Shown: positions 35,201 through 47,529 of the stretch, piece by piece
Position numbering within the stretch: the stretch's first letter is position 1
Layout: each line of letters opens with the position of its first letter
Assembly (NCBI GenBank): GCA_002221725.1
Contig: NJFT01000064.1
Span: forward strand, 124,001 to 188,000
DNA: 64,000 bases
Direction: 5' to 3'
Origin: Scedosporium boydii
Lineage: Eukaryota > Ascomycota > Sordariomycetes > Microascales > Microascaceae
Translations under genes and position numbers: made by a program
Notes under the pieces: generated by a model
The model's input: only the letters and a program-made list of their open reading frames with translations
Databases searched by the model: none
Told to the model about the DNA's origin: nothing

Positions 35201-37718
35201 AGGCCGGACTTCTCAACGAGATTACGGGCAAGGTCAAGAGATACGAGGGCAGCGATTCGGAAGATGGCGATGGCGTTACCACGGGGCCGTCGCACCCGAG
35301 CCTCGAGTCCCAGTCGCCTCTTACTCCTGCCGACAGCGAGCCTCCGAAGATCAAGGTTACCGCTGCCGGTTCAACTCCTCCTCCTGCACCTGTACTCCCT
35401 GGTCAAGTCGGTGCCCCACCGCCACCGCCACCTCCTCCACTTCCCCCCCCGGGACTCATCTCTTCCGGCGGTGCTCCTCCACCACCACCACCTCCACCAC
35501 CACCTCTCCCGCCTCCGGGTCTCATCTCTTCTGGAGGTGCCCCGCCGCCACCGCCTCCTCCACCGCCTCCACCAGGCTTTCTTTCTTCTGGAGGTGGTCC
35601 CCCTCCACCACCACCCCCACCACCGATGTTTGGCGCACCTCCCCCGCCGCCTCCTCCTCTCCCCGGCGCCATCTCCGGACACTTCCTCTCCCAGCAAGCC
35701 GCGTACGCCCCCACCACGCAAAGCATTGGCTTACCTGTCATGCGGCCTAAGAAGAAACTCAAGGCTCTTCACTGGGACAAGGTCGATTCTCACATGACGA
35801 CGCATTGGGCCGCCCACGCGCCCTCTGCCGAGGAGAGGGAGGAGAAGTACCAGGAGCTCAGCAAGAAGGGTATCCTGGACGAGGTTGAGAAGTTGTTCAT
35901 GGCCAAGGAGATTAAGAAGCTTGGAGGCAAGTCTAGGCAGAAGGATGATAAGAAGCAGGTTATCTCGTCAGATTTGCGCAAGGCATACGGTAAGCTAATT
36001 ACCCCCTACTCCCTTTACCCCCTTTGTTAAGAGCAGAACTAACAATGGCTTCTCTAGAAATCGCTTTTGCTAAGTTCTCTCACTATTCGGTCGAGAAAAT
36101 TGTGCAAAAGATTATCCACTGCGACGACGAGTTCCTCGACAATAGTGGTATTATGGACTTCCTACAAAAGGGTGACCTCGCCAACATTCCCGAGAATACC
36201 GCCAAGTCGATGGCGCCGTACAGCAAGGACTGGACCGGACCGGACGCCAAGACGGAGGATAATCGCGAGCAGGACCCCGCAGAACTCACACGCGAAGACC
36301 AGATCTACTTGTACACGGCGTTCGAGCTCCATCACTACTGGAAGAGCAGGATGCGAGCCCTCGCGCTTACGAGGTCGTACGAGTCAGAGTATGACGAGAT
36401 CAACGCCAAGGTCCGGCAGGTCATGGAGGTGTCTGAGTCCCTGCGTGACTCGGTGGCGCTCATGAACGTTTTGGGGCTCATTCTCGATATCGGTAACTAT
36501 ATGAATGACGCCAACAAGCAGGCGCGGGGCTTCAAGCTTAGCTCGCTCGCGAGGCTGGGTATGGTCAAGGACGACAAGAACGAGACGACGCTGGCGGATC
36601 TAGTCGAGCGCATCGTGCGCAACCAATACCCCGAGTGGGAAGGTTTCAGCAACGACATCTCCTCCGTCATCACGACGCAGAAGATCAACGTCGACCAGCT
36701 GCAGGCCGACGCGCGGCGCTACATCGACAACATCAAGAACGTGCAGATGTCTCTCGACTCGGGCAACCTCAGCGACCCGAAGAAATTCCACCCGCAAGAT
36801 CGCGTCGGACAGGTGGCGCAGCGGTGCATGAAGGACGCGCGCCGCAAGGCCGAGCAGATGCAGCTGTACCTCGAGGAGATGAGCAAGACGTACGACGACA
36901 TCATGATCTTCTACGGCGAGGACCCGAGGGACGAGAACGCGCGGCGGGACTTCTTCGCGAAGTTGGCGGGCTTCGTCACGGAGTGGAAGAAGTCGCGCGA
37001 GAAGAACGTGGCCCTCGAGGAGACGAGGCGGCGGAACGAGGCGTCGATGAAGAGGAAGCAGCAGCTCAAGTCGCCTCTCTTAGCCGATCACGGCAATGGA
37101 AGCGGGAGCGGCGCGCCGCCGAGCCCTTCGAATACGGGCGCTATGGATTCGTTGCTGGAGAAGTTGCGGGCTGCGGCGCCCGCTACTAGGGATGATCGCG
37201 ATAGGAGGCGGAGGGCGAGGTTGAAGGATAGGCATAGGGATAGGATCGCTTCGGGGCAGAAGGTGCCGGATCTTAATGAGATTCCTTCGGTCGAGGCCAC
37301 GCTGAAACAGCAGCAGCAACAACAACAACAGGGCAGCGGCGGTGTTGGAGGTGTCACTAACGGTACTACCAACGCTTCTTCTTCAGTTGGTGACCCCCGG
37401 AATGGCGCCGCGGGCAGCGACGGCAGCCTACTAAGCCCGACCCTCTCATCACCCCGCGAAGGCGGCGAAGACGACGTCGCGGCCCGCGCAGCCCTCTTAC
37501 TCCAGGGCATGCGGGGCGGAGGAGACGGAGGACCCGGCGAGGATCTGGATCCCGAGAAGAGGGAGGCGCTGAGGAGGCAGCGGACGGAGGAAGAGCGAAG
37601 GGCAAGGAGACGGAGGAGGGAGACGGCTCGTTCGGCGAGGAGTGAGGAGGGGGCTGGCGAGGAGACACCACCTCTGCCGCCGCCTCCGACCGTTACCGTT
37701 ACTGTTGGCGAGGAGTAG
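32221..37718 (+). CDS. BNI1: Diaphanous-type formin (Bni1/SepA)
   Basis: Nucleates and elongates actin cables for hyphal tips and septa, under Rho GTPase control. Exons: 32221-35989 and 36058-37718; 1809 aa. Order: disordered Ser/Gln/His-rich N-terminus (1-290); GTPase-binding/FH3 armadillo region (about 292-735, starting RVIEQMFVQLMQKRGW); coiled coil (about 737-900); acidic linker; FH1 (about 1053-1150) with runs of up to 11 prolines and three repeats of a GLISSGGAPPPP-like unit; FH2 (about 1173-1585, starting KKLKALHWDKVD); and a DAD (about 1617, MDSLLEKL followed by a basic stretch) that folds back on the FH3 region. The 68-nt intron falls at the start of an FH2 helix. The start is the ATG in cgcccaccATGG. 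Confidence 0.96.
35440..35625 (+). repeat. Coding minisatellite in the formin FH1 region
   Basis: Three imperfect copies of a roughly 60-bp unit: CCNCC-rich proline codons followed by (G)LISSGGAPP or FLSSGGGPP codons. It produces a strong G-rich minus strand and long spurious ORFs on the reverse strand. Confidence 0.85.
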
Positions 37719-38432
37719 GACTCCTGCTTGAGGAGGAGGAGTAATTGATTTTTGTACATGCTTTTTTTTGACCTTGTTCATTTTGCTTCTTGAGAGGGCG
37801 GTGGAAGAAGAGGGGTTGGTTGTGGGTTCGGGCGATATCTAGAGTTTTTGTTTGCTTCATTTTTGGATCGTGGGAGTTTGGAAGGTCATTTTGGGGTGTG
37901 CGTTTTAAGGGGTTGGTTTCTGATATAAGTATAATAATCAGTGTTTATTTCAACGTTCCTCCTGTGATGTTCCAGCTCGTCTTGTCTTGTTCAAAGTGTA
38001 GGTCAGAGTGGACAAGTTTGATATCTCGACGAGGCTAAGTTCACTTCCTCGCATCACATCACATTCAACTATTTAGAACTGAGTCGAGAGATTTCGACTA
38101 AAACGACGCATAGAGCAGTCATAAATGTCATTAATTTCTATCATAATCATCCAACAAAGGAAAAAGAAACAAATGAACTCCTCCCATATAGCCCCCCTTG
38201 CCTTCTCCCATTCCTTCCCACAAATAATTCCAAAAAGAGTAGCATTACATGAATGGGGTGTGGGGGGAAGCGTTAGGATATATCGATCATTCAAGAACAT
38301 TATAAGGTTTTCGTAGACCTCCCGCTTCGCTTCGCTTCGAGAGGAAAAGATTAAAGTTTCCCCCCTTTTTTACTCCCCCATGATAGGCCGCCAACTCCCA
38401 TGGATGGTAATTATATTATATACCTCGTTTTC
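37719..38432. other. Convergent intergenic, formin and DUF4048 3' ends
   Basis: About 710 bp, T-rich on the + strand near the formin and AT-rich towards 38400. Nothing beyond 3' UTR-like sequence seen. Confidence 0.6.
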
Positions 38433-40768
38433 TTAGACGAGGATATTCTCCTTATCCTCCTTTTGCTCTTTCACAATCGGAGGGTTTTCAAGCGCCGCCG
38501 CGGCATGGGCGTTAGTCTTGTTCGTCCTGCCTTCGACGGCGGCTTCGCCGAGGCTCTGCTCCCACTGCGTCATGAAATCGGTGGCCGTGCGCTTGATATT
38601 ACTGGGCGAAAGCCGGTTGACGACCTGGGCCGTGAGTTCCTCGAGGCGTTGAGGAGAAATGGAGACGGGGGAGACGAGACCGAGGGCCGAGGTCGTCTTC
38701 TTTGTCCTATTGTTTGTTCCCGGTTAGTTTTACTATAAAAACACACAGTCGTGCGTGCACACAAGCCCCACAAGGGAGAGGGGAGAAAGAAACCTTACAG
38801 AGGCGATTCAGTTTCCTGAGCCTTGTTGGCCGAGGTAGACTGCACGTTCGCGTTCTCCTCCTCATTCATAGTCGACCCGCTCCACCGCGTCGACTTCCCC
38901 GTCGAGGCGGGCGAATCAAAGTTCAGCCAGGCCTCGCCGTCGATGCCCTCGAACGACAGGGGCGTCCACGAAAAGTGCTTATTCCTCGAGCGGGCGTTCC
39001 GGTCCCGGGCGGCGGCGAGAGGGCGAGATGACGCCTTGGGCTTAGAAGGCGTCTCGACGTTCTCTGCTCCGTCGTCGGTGTTATTCTTGGCGGGGAAGTC
39101 GAAGGCGGAGGCGAGCTTGGGACGCGTGTTTGTATGTGAGGGGCGGATGGTATCTTGATCATCGGCGTAGCCTCTGTTATTGTTATTGTTGGTGTTGGAG
39201 GAGGCGTTGTTGCGGCCCGAGAGGTCGACGGCGGTGGTCCGGGTACCAGTGGCGCTGGTGGCCCCCGTGACGGGCTCGTCGCCGACGGTGATTTGGCGGA
39301 TGTCCTCGTAAAACGTCTTAAAACCGAGCTTAAAGTCTTCGACGATTTGGGACATGGCGTTGCCATTGTTGGGATTATGGTTGTAGTGGTGGTGGTGGTG
39401 ATGAGCGTTGAGTGCTGCGGAGTGATGGGATTGCGGTTGCCACGAGGCCCTTTTGTTCATGACAGATTGTCTACGTACGACGGGTGGACGCTCGACGTCA
39501 GGCGACTTGCACACGTCGACCTCGTCATCGAGGACCGAAAAGGACTCAGACGAGGTCGGCTTCGTGGGCGATAGCAAGGACAGGGTCCTCGCGTGACGGC
39601 CCTGGAACACGCGTTTCCGCTCATCCTTGGGCGTGTTGCCCTGCTGCTGGGTTTGTAAGAGCAGCTTCCTCCTGTCGAGCTCTATGCTCCGCTTCGCGGC
39701 CAGATCGTCGTCGTAGGGAGTACCGGACCACGATTCTGGCTGCGGCACGACAGGTTTCGCTGGCTCCGGGGCACGGTTAGCGGTAGACTTTTTGTAGGCC
39801 TCGTGCATGGTCCACTGGCGCTTGAGACGCTTCAATTCGTCCTCGGCCGTTTTCAATTCCTCGCGGAGCTCCATGACGCGGCGCTCCTGGCCGGCTATCG
39901 CAATGATAAACTCGTTGGCATCAGAAGGTGTCGGAAGGGCAGATTGGGTCTGGCGTGCCGGCGTCCCCGGGACTGAAGGAGCGAAAACCGATGAGGCGGC
40001 AGAGCTCGGTAGGGGTCGCGAAGGGTCCGACGTGGGCGGGGCAATCGGAAGAGTGATTGACAGCCGATTGGTGTTTCGCGAGGCGGACGACGTCGATCGC
40101 GACGATCGTGTCCATTCGTCGTCGGCTGCTGATGACGGTGGACCCATGGAATCACCGGCACGTTGAGAAGAAAGGGACGACGCGGTTCCTGGGCGTGGGA
40201 ATTCAGGAGACGTGTGAATATTGCTATTGTTCCTCCTATGATTGAGGTGGTGGTGCGGGTGGCAGTGGTTTCTGCTGCTGCTCGTCGGACTAGGGGAAGC
40301 GAAGCCCATCGCTTCTTTCGGGTCGGCCATCCCCTCGGAGAGGGAATCCGCGCTGTCCTGCAACGAGGAAGAGTCCAAGGGATGGTGACGGTCGGCAACG
40401 ACGGATGAGCGGCGACGCACGCGATCTCGCTCGGGACGTGTCGTTCTCATGTTCCTCTCGGGAGTTCTCGGAGGAGAGAGGCTGACGGGTGTGAGGATCT
40501 CTTCGATGTAGTCCTCGTGCCTTTCCGGGAGGCGCTGGAGAGAGAGAGAGCGGCAGCAGGCAGCAAATGGGCGAGGTGGTCTCCGGCGTCGGATGGTGGA
40601 GGGCGAATGAGTGGACGGAGAGGGCCTGGCCCGCCTGTTCCGGAATCTCCAGGGGTTCGTAAACGAGTGGTTCGTCCTTTTGTTGGCGACGATGGGCCGG
40701 TATGATTTCAAGATCTTCCTGTGGTCATGGAGCAGAGCTACGAGGCAGGCGCGAGACAGAATCGTCAT
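38433..40768 (-). CDS. DUF4048-domain protein, largely disordered
   Basis: Fungal protein of unknown function. Exons in transcript order: 40768-38799 and 38706-38433; 747 aa if the first ATG is used; MRTTRPERD, 108 codons later, is an alternative start since the N-terminal ~80 residues look leader-like. Recognisable parts: a short coiled coil starting FIIAIAGQERRVMELREELK, continuing to KRQWTMHEAYKK; the segment RHARTLSLLSP; and SQIVEDFKLGFKTFYEDIRQ followed by TVGDEPV, all as I remember for DUF4048 proteins. Much of the rest is Ser/Pro/Asn/His-rich. The C-terminus after the intron is well ordered (RLEELTAQVVNRLSPSNIKR), supporting the splice. No known pathway. Confidence 0.8.
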
Positions 40769-43700
40769 GAAGAGAGGAGGCGAGGGAGAAGAAGAAGAAA
40801 AAAGGGACTAAAAATAACAAGCCCAGAAAAAAGAGGACTTGTGGGAAAAGTAGCGAATGAAGCGAGCGGAGAAGTTTTATTGGACTCGGCAACTCCAGGC
40901 TCGCATCATTACCTCTCTCCCTGACGATGTGTTGACTCGATTCAACCAATCTTGGGGGAGGAGGATAATTCGAGGGAACAATAAGAATTGTTGGCCAAGT
41001 TTCCAAAGGGGAGGGAGGAAACAGTATTATTCGGGATAGCGCGTAAGGAGGCACACGCACACAGCGACACAGCGACACGCACACCTTGAAATTGACGAGA
41101 GATTGCAGGCTTTGGCTGGGGAAGGCGTCGTGTTGCTGTTCCTGCAGTGTTTTGGTCGCAGCAGGGGGTACTTGGGTGGTACAACGGGGCCCTTGTCGCA
41201 GTGGTTTCTGTAGTGGTGTCGTAGTGGGATTGGAAGTGGTGTCACGGGTCCCTGCAGCGTGGGTCGAGGTATCTCCGAAGTGTCTCGTGTTATGATTGCT
41301 CGTGCCTGGTATCGCTGGGCAATCACTAATATGATGAAGTACCTGAACAAGTACTTCGTACCCCCGTTAACACTCCAGATCTCGCCCTGCGTGTGGATCG
41401 GACAAGGGCCTGGATGATGTCTGGCGATATTGGCCCCCTCTTCGAGTCTCCCGTACCGTGTTTCGTACCTCTGCAGCCGAGAAGCAGGAATAGGGGCGGA
41501 TGGAACGCAGGAAAGTTTGTTTTCTGTTCGCGTTCGAGAACCCAAGCTTTCGGGATAAAACTCCGTGGAAGTAGTGTGCGAAGTAGCAGTAATAGTAGCC
41601 AGTAATAATAATAGAGTAGTAATGCTCAACCGCGGTCTAGCGAAGCCAATTGATCAATGCGTGCTCTCTCTATTCCGTATGCGGCTGCGGGGAGGATCGT
41701 ATGCAGGTACCCTTCGTCGACTCGACAGCTTGAGCTTGAGCTCGTGCTCGTGCTTTTCCCTAGGCTCGAACTCGGACTTTGAGCTTGGGCTTCGAACTTC
41801 GAGCTTGAGCTTGGCGAAAGCTGACGCCCAACGTCGCGAATGACTGGTAGATCGTGCGATGAAGAAGCTCGAAAGGTTACAAGGAACTGAACGTCGAATC
41901 AATGTCGCTTGGTCCCGTCTGACGAAATCGCTTGAAGTCCTTCCTTCCTTGATGCTGTTTGCCGATCACAAAGAGAATCCGAGTTCCTGGTGTATACTCG
42001 GTTAAGACGCAACAACTTGGGGGAGACTTCCGGGTTTGATCCGATTGACTGCCAATCCAATTGCAAGAAGGAGTTGCCGTTTCGTCGGTACAAGGAAGAT
42101 AGATTGAAGAATATACAAGTTTGAGAATGATACTGCAACTCAAGAGCAAGCGAACCAAGCATTGAAACCAGACAAAGGCCAGGAACCAGGGGGACCAGAT
42201 GACTCTTTTAAGACTCTTGGTTGCATGGCAGCATGGCAGCATGGCACGACACGTTGAGAATTAATAAAAACCCGTTCCGACACTTCCACGAAAACTACCG
42301 GATCCATTGATCAATGCTAATAAGGTTGATAGCAGATGCCCCAGAAGCTAAACCCACCCGTCACAAGATCATGAGGGCGTCTTGTCTCTGTTCAGCGAGT
42401 GGGCTGACTCGCTCGGGAAAAGAGTGGGCGATCGTACTTCGCAGGTTCGGGTTGTTCCAGTCTGGGCTCTTTTTGTTTACTTCGAGTGTAGTGTACTGCC
42501 ACGCCCTGCAACCGCACACTTGCTCAGTTGCTCGGCAGCCATAACGCAAGTCAAGTGCTCTGCATTCAATATCCTGCATGGCAGACAGTAGTGGAGACCA
42601 AGTCTGCCCGGAGCAGTTTAGTCAACTGGCTTTCTCGGAGACTCTCCAGCTGGCGTGGATCAAGATCATGGCAGTATGGAGACAGTGTCGTCAGTTGATC
42701 GCTCAACAACTCGGCACTACAGAGTGCACTACTGCAGTTATACTCGGCACTAGGAACCATGGCGTGTCTTGGAGTTAGTGAACAGAGTAGTGTACCTTCG
42801 GAGAGCGGGTTCAGAATGCCAACCATCATTCTGTACCTGCAGCGTTAGTGCCGTCCTTCCAAGTTCCAGGCCAGGGACTGCCCCAGCAACGCCCCCTAAC
42901 CATCTCCGCATGCATGAGAATCGAATCAAAGTAGAATACGACGGCAGACAGGGCCCTTGGCTCGTACGAATAGGGGTCCCCCCCCAAAAAATATAAAACG
43001 AAACAAAAGAGAGAAAAAAGAACGCACAAAATTAGGATGCTCTCGTGCAGTGGTTTGGTGGCAACCTAGGTCCACATTAGCCCCAAAGAAATCTGTAGTG
43101 TGGTGGATCGGGATCAGGTCAATGAGTTCGAGGGAAGATCACCTTAGCCAGGGGACCGACCCAGAAACGAGAAACGGGGAAGCCGGTTCGACCCAGACAT
43201 GGGATGGGTGAGAACGTGCAATCTCCGCCATATGGTCAGCCAATGATAGCGGCGGTAGAGTTCCTATCCGTCCCTCCATTAGCCAATCCACGGGAATTTG
43301 ATATTAATGCTTGGACGGCAATAATACTGCAAGTGGTGCCAAATGCAGCCTAGAGCCTCTGAGGGAGGAGACATTGATGGGATGAACCTGTCTTCAGAAG
43401 GATGCCCAACATTTGATGACGGGATGTTAATCTATGAGATGTTGCTCCTTCCTGCTCCTGTTCGGACTTGTACCGAGGCACCCCCGAACTCAAATGTAGA
43501 ACCACGTGACACGCGTCAGTCTCGTGTCAACCCTTGCCCCCAGAACCCATGTCAAGTCGCGATGGGGACGTGCATCTTTTCCGTCACCAGGCAAAACATG
43601 CCGGACCCGTCGAATAGCGCCATTTCTGGCAACATCTTAGCGCCCATTTTAGCACCCAGGCCTCGTGAGCTCGGCGCCCTGCCCATCGTAGATCACAGTT

Positions 43701-43939
43701 CCCGCTTTGCTCCAAGGCTCCAGCCACGTTTTTTTTTTTTTTTTTTTTTGCAGGGCTGAAATTCCAAGACTTGAAATTGACTTCATTATTGCTGCCTTTG
43801 TGCATCCCCCCCTCGATCGACGCTGTGCTCTGTACTCAATGTCTCTTTGGTCGTCATCTCGTTGAACTGCCAATGTCATGATTCCCCTCTTGTGTTTTTG
43901 CGCTGCCTCGGTCACTGGGCACCTGCACGCCATTTCTTT
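40769..43939. other. 3.2-kb divergent intergenic region
   Basis: Between divergent starts of the DUF4048 and ligase-like genes. It has a GTACTTCGTAC palindrome (41351-41361), ATTGATCAAT-type words (41647, 42304), repeated GAGCTTGAGCTT-like sequence (41730-41815) and a 21-nt T run at 43729-43749. No gene recognised; reading frames lack splice or domain support. Confidence 0.5.
43729..43749 (+). repeat. 21-nt poly(T) tract
   Basis: Uninterrupted run of T about 190 nt upstream of the ligase-like gene start; probably a nucleosome-excluding promoter tract. Confidence 0.8.
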
Positions 43940-46900
43940 ATGCTCGAGATGACTCTCTTATTCAGCGACATCTGCAAGCTCTTAGACACCCTCTACGACC
44001 AATGCATCGCTGGAAAACCAGACCAGAACCGCAACACTATCCAGCGCTGGTTCGCTCATCATCGTGACCTCATCATCTCCCTCGATACCTCCACCGGCGC
44101 CGCCCTCCTCTCGACCCTGCTTCCCGCCAGACGCACCGATCGCGTGTACTATATCCAGGAGACGCGCCTCGAGAAGATCTTTGCGCGGTCTCAGCGCCTA
44201 GGGGCCAGTCGCGTGCGGGAACTCTGTAGATATAAAGTCCCGGGGAGTGGTGTAGATCTTGCCGACTGTATATACACTAGTTTGAAGGCAACGGTACGTG
44301 TAGCCGAACTTTCTCCTTCAACTGGACGGAGGGAGAAACAAGAAGAAGTTTCTCCCCCCGAGGCAAAGTTGAGGAGCGCATGGCTAAAAGGGGAATCCGA
44401 TAGCCAAATCCTACGCGCCGCCCGGTGAGCCTTCTCGAGGTCGACAACCTGCTACATGCCGTAGCGTCAAGGATTAGCTTCAGCTGCCTAAAAGTTCGCA
44501 GAACGGCAACGCAACCGGCTTCTACGCTTACCGAGTCCGATCGCAATGAGCTCGAGGCGATCTATATGCTATTATCGCCGCAGGAAGCCAAGTGGTTTAC
44601 GCGCCTCGTCCTAAAAGACTACTGCCCCGTTGAAATCGACGAAGCTTTGATTTTCCAAAGTTACCATTCTCTATTACCGCGCATCCTCAAGGTACTGGAC
44701 AACTTCCCAGCCGCCGTGAATGTCTTGCAGAATATTTTGAAAGAAGAGCGCGCCGAATATGGCGACGGCGGTCATGGGTCTCGCCCGTGGAATACTCAGG
44801 TCGTCCTCCGCCATCTGAGACCCGTGCTCGGCACCAAGGTTGGAAGACCATTTTGGCGCAAGGGCCGGAGCATCAAGCATTGTCTGGATATTGGCCATGG
44901 CTTCATGAGCGTTGAGAAGAAGGTTGATGGGGAGTACTGCCAGATACACGTCGATCTGAGTAAAGGTCGCGATTGTATCCAGATATTTTCCAAGAGTGGG
45001 AAGGATAGTACGGAGGATAGGGCTCGTCTTCATGGGTAAGTTGCCTTTCTGGTTTGTTCACGAGTATATATGCACGTATTTTCCCCTGCCATGCCTGCTT
45101 GCGTTGCTGATTGGTAATCCTCCGTCGTAGCGTTATCCGCGAGTCTTTAGACATTGGCAAACCAAGTTGCAAAATCACCAAGGGCTGCATATTAGAAGGT
45201 GAACTAGTAGTATATAGCGACCATGTAAGTCAGACTCAAGCAGTGAGATTGTCATAACAGTAGAATGCGGGAGTTCTCACATCGACTATACAGGAGCGAA
45301 GAGTGCTCCCTTTCCACAAAATTCGGAACCACGTCACAAGATTAGGACGGTATATCGGCAATGAGATGGATTCTCCGTAATGCTACCCAGCCCAGCCCTC
45401 TCTCATCCTGAGAGAATTACCCCTTGCTGATGAGCGCGTGCAGGCCGAGGAGCTACGAACACCTAATGATTATATACTACGATGCCCTCCTTATAGATGA
45501 TGACTCGCTGCTTGGCGTGCGGCACTCTGAGCGGTTTGAGCGACTTAAAAACTTGCTTATGCTGCGCCCCGGGTATGCGGAACTCGTTGAAAGACGGATT
45601 CTAGATTTCAACAAGCCCCAGGCAGCGTCCGACTTACGAAACCTGTTTTCAAAGGCCATCCAAGCAAGGGAAGAAGGATTGGTCCTAAAACCGGACGAGC
45701 CGTTCCTCGACCTAAGTGGCGAACCCCGGGCCGACTTCACCGGCAGCCCCATCAAATTCAAGAAGGAATACATCGGCAACTTTGGAGAAATCGGCGACTT
45801 TGCCGTAGTGGGAGCGCGATACGACGCTCGGAGGGCCAAATCGCTGTTGATCCCCAACCTTGAGTGGACTCACTTTTACCTAGCCTGCATACACAGCAAG
45901 GCCTGCCTCAGCAGGGCCAACGACAGCAGTACCCTCCCCGAATACACCATCGTCGCAGTCGTAGAGCCAGACGCTCCGCACCTCAAAATCGTCAAATCCC
46001 ACTGCCGCCCCAACCCAGTCCCCTTCAAAGAAAACCGCTCCCTAAAACTCAACATCCCCGAGGGCGTCTGCGGAGGCAAACCCCCCGCATTTGTCTTCAC
46101 GAGACCGCTCATCTTCGACGTCCGGTGCTTCGCCTTCGAGAAACCCGGAAACGTGGGGTTTCTCACGCCGCGGTTCCCGGCCGTCACGAAGGTGCATTTC
46201 GATCGGGGCGTGGAGGATACGATGACTTTTGCGGAGCTGCAGGGGATTGCGGAGAAGGCTATGGCGGAACGGCCTTGGGAGGATGAGGATAGTCAGGAGC
46301 TTTTGGAATGGGTTAGGAAGTTGGAGAGGGCGGATCCGAAGGGTGTGGCTGTGGATTGGGTGACGCAGACGACGGCTTCGGAAGCGCCTACGCCTTCGCC
46401 GGGGCCGAAGAAGCCGGAGGGAACGGGAGGCGAAGGTGAAAAAATGATGCCACCTCCGCCGCCGCCGAGTTCCGCGGGAAGTGGCAGCAGTCAAAAATCA
46501 GCAACGAGCTCCGTCATAATAGTAGCAACGACGCCTCCCACGTCGCCGATGGATCCCAGGCCCAGTTCACCCTCGAGATCGCAGGGCGGGGCTGAAGATG
46601 GCGGTCGCCATGTAGCGCCTAAGGGGAAGCGGAAGATGCAATCGCCCGACGGATCTTTGGGGGATATCTACGGCAGTTCGCCGCCTGCTAAGCGCAGGGG
46701 CAAATCGCCTGTTTCCAAGGCTTCTCCTTTGCGTGGGCCGCAAAGAGAGCCCCTGGGGGAAATCTCCAATTGCAATAGCTCTCAACACCAAAATAGTTTT
46801 CGGGGATCATTTACGTCCCATAGCCAGGTATCGAGTGAGGACCTATTACAACAAGAAAACCGGAGGGTACCGCCGGCATCGGGGCCTTCAAGCCCTGCTT

Positions 46901-47529
46901 CATTTACGACGGCAAGGGTTACAGCTAGCGTTGTTTCTTCATCACCGGTTGTACCTCTGGCTCCTAGGATAGATACTAACGACGCTTCCACTACCATAAC
47001 CGAAATTCGCAACAGGTCTCCCGAGGTCATCGAGATCCCAGACAGTGAGGACGAGGGCAAGAGCAAGGATACCATAAGAGGTAAACCAAAGCAACGACCC
47101 TTCTGCAAGACCCTAGGCACAAAATGTTGGTTCTACAACCGCATCATCCTCCTTTCCCCCCGCGTAGCCCGCCGCAAAGTCATCACAGAACGACTCCTCC
47201 CCCGCCACGGCATTCCCGGCTACATAACCGACCACGAGGTCTGGCTACCGGACGACCCCGACAACCGACCGGAGGACGACAGTGCCACCAGGATTTGCTT
47301 CGTGGACATGCAGCATGCTGAGGGGCGAGCGGAGATGATGGAGTTCCTAGGGAAAATTGAGGCGAGGCCGCTACGGCTCCGCGGGGGCGGGAGGGAGTAT
47401 ATTGAGGTGTATGATTGGAGAGTTTTGGAGGAGGCGGCGGACATGGAGGAGGAAGGGGTTATTGGGATGGAGGATGATGGGGACGGGAGGAGAGATCGGT
47501 GGCGGCAGTGGAGGGTTGGGTTGGTGTGA
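43940..47529 (+). CDS. Fungal ATP-dependent DNA ligase-like protein
   Basis: Related to the catalytic core of ATP-dependent DNA ligases (closest in style to LIG4); substrate unknown. Exons: 43940-44293, 44404-45035, 45131-45224, 45294-45376, 45444-47529; 1082 aa (ATG 43949 is an alternative start). Residues 1-250 resemble a ligase N-terminal helical domain. Motif I is EKKVDGEYCQIH: Lys291 is present, but the usual Arg of KxDGxR is Tyr. Motif III ILEGELVVY (about 350), IIIa MIIYYDALLIDD, IV EEGLVLKP (about 467) and V PIKFKKEYIG (about 490) are clear. An OB-like domain follows to about 720, then a disordered P/S linker, then a C-terminal ~140-residue domain (from about LGTKCWFYNRIILLS) that could be BRCT-like. 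Nuclear role in end joining is only a guess. Confidence 0.8.

Noticed and set aside
33643..35295. 550-codon ORF antisense to the formin
   Set aside because: Mirror of strong codon bias in the sense gene; Leu/Val/Asp-rich shadow composition and no domain.
40450..40768. Treating the first 108 codons of the DUF4048 frame as surely coding
   Set aside because: Composition of the first ~80 codons resembles a leader; the later ATG may be the true start, so this is reported as uncertain within the gene entry.
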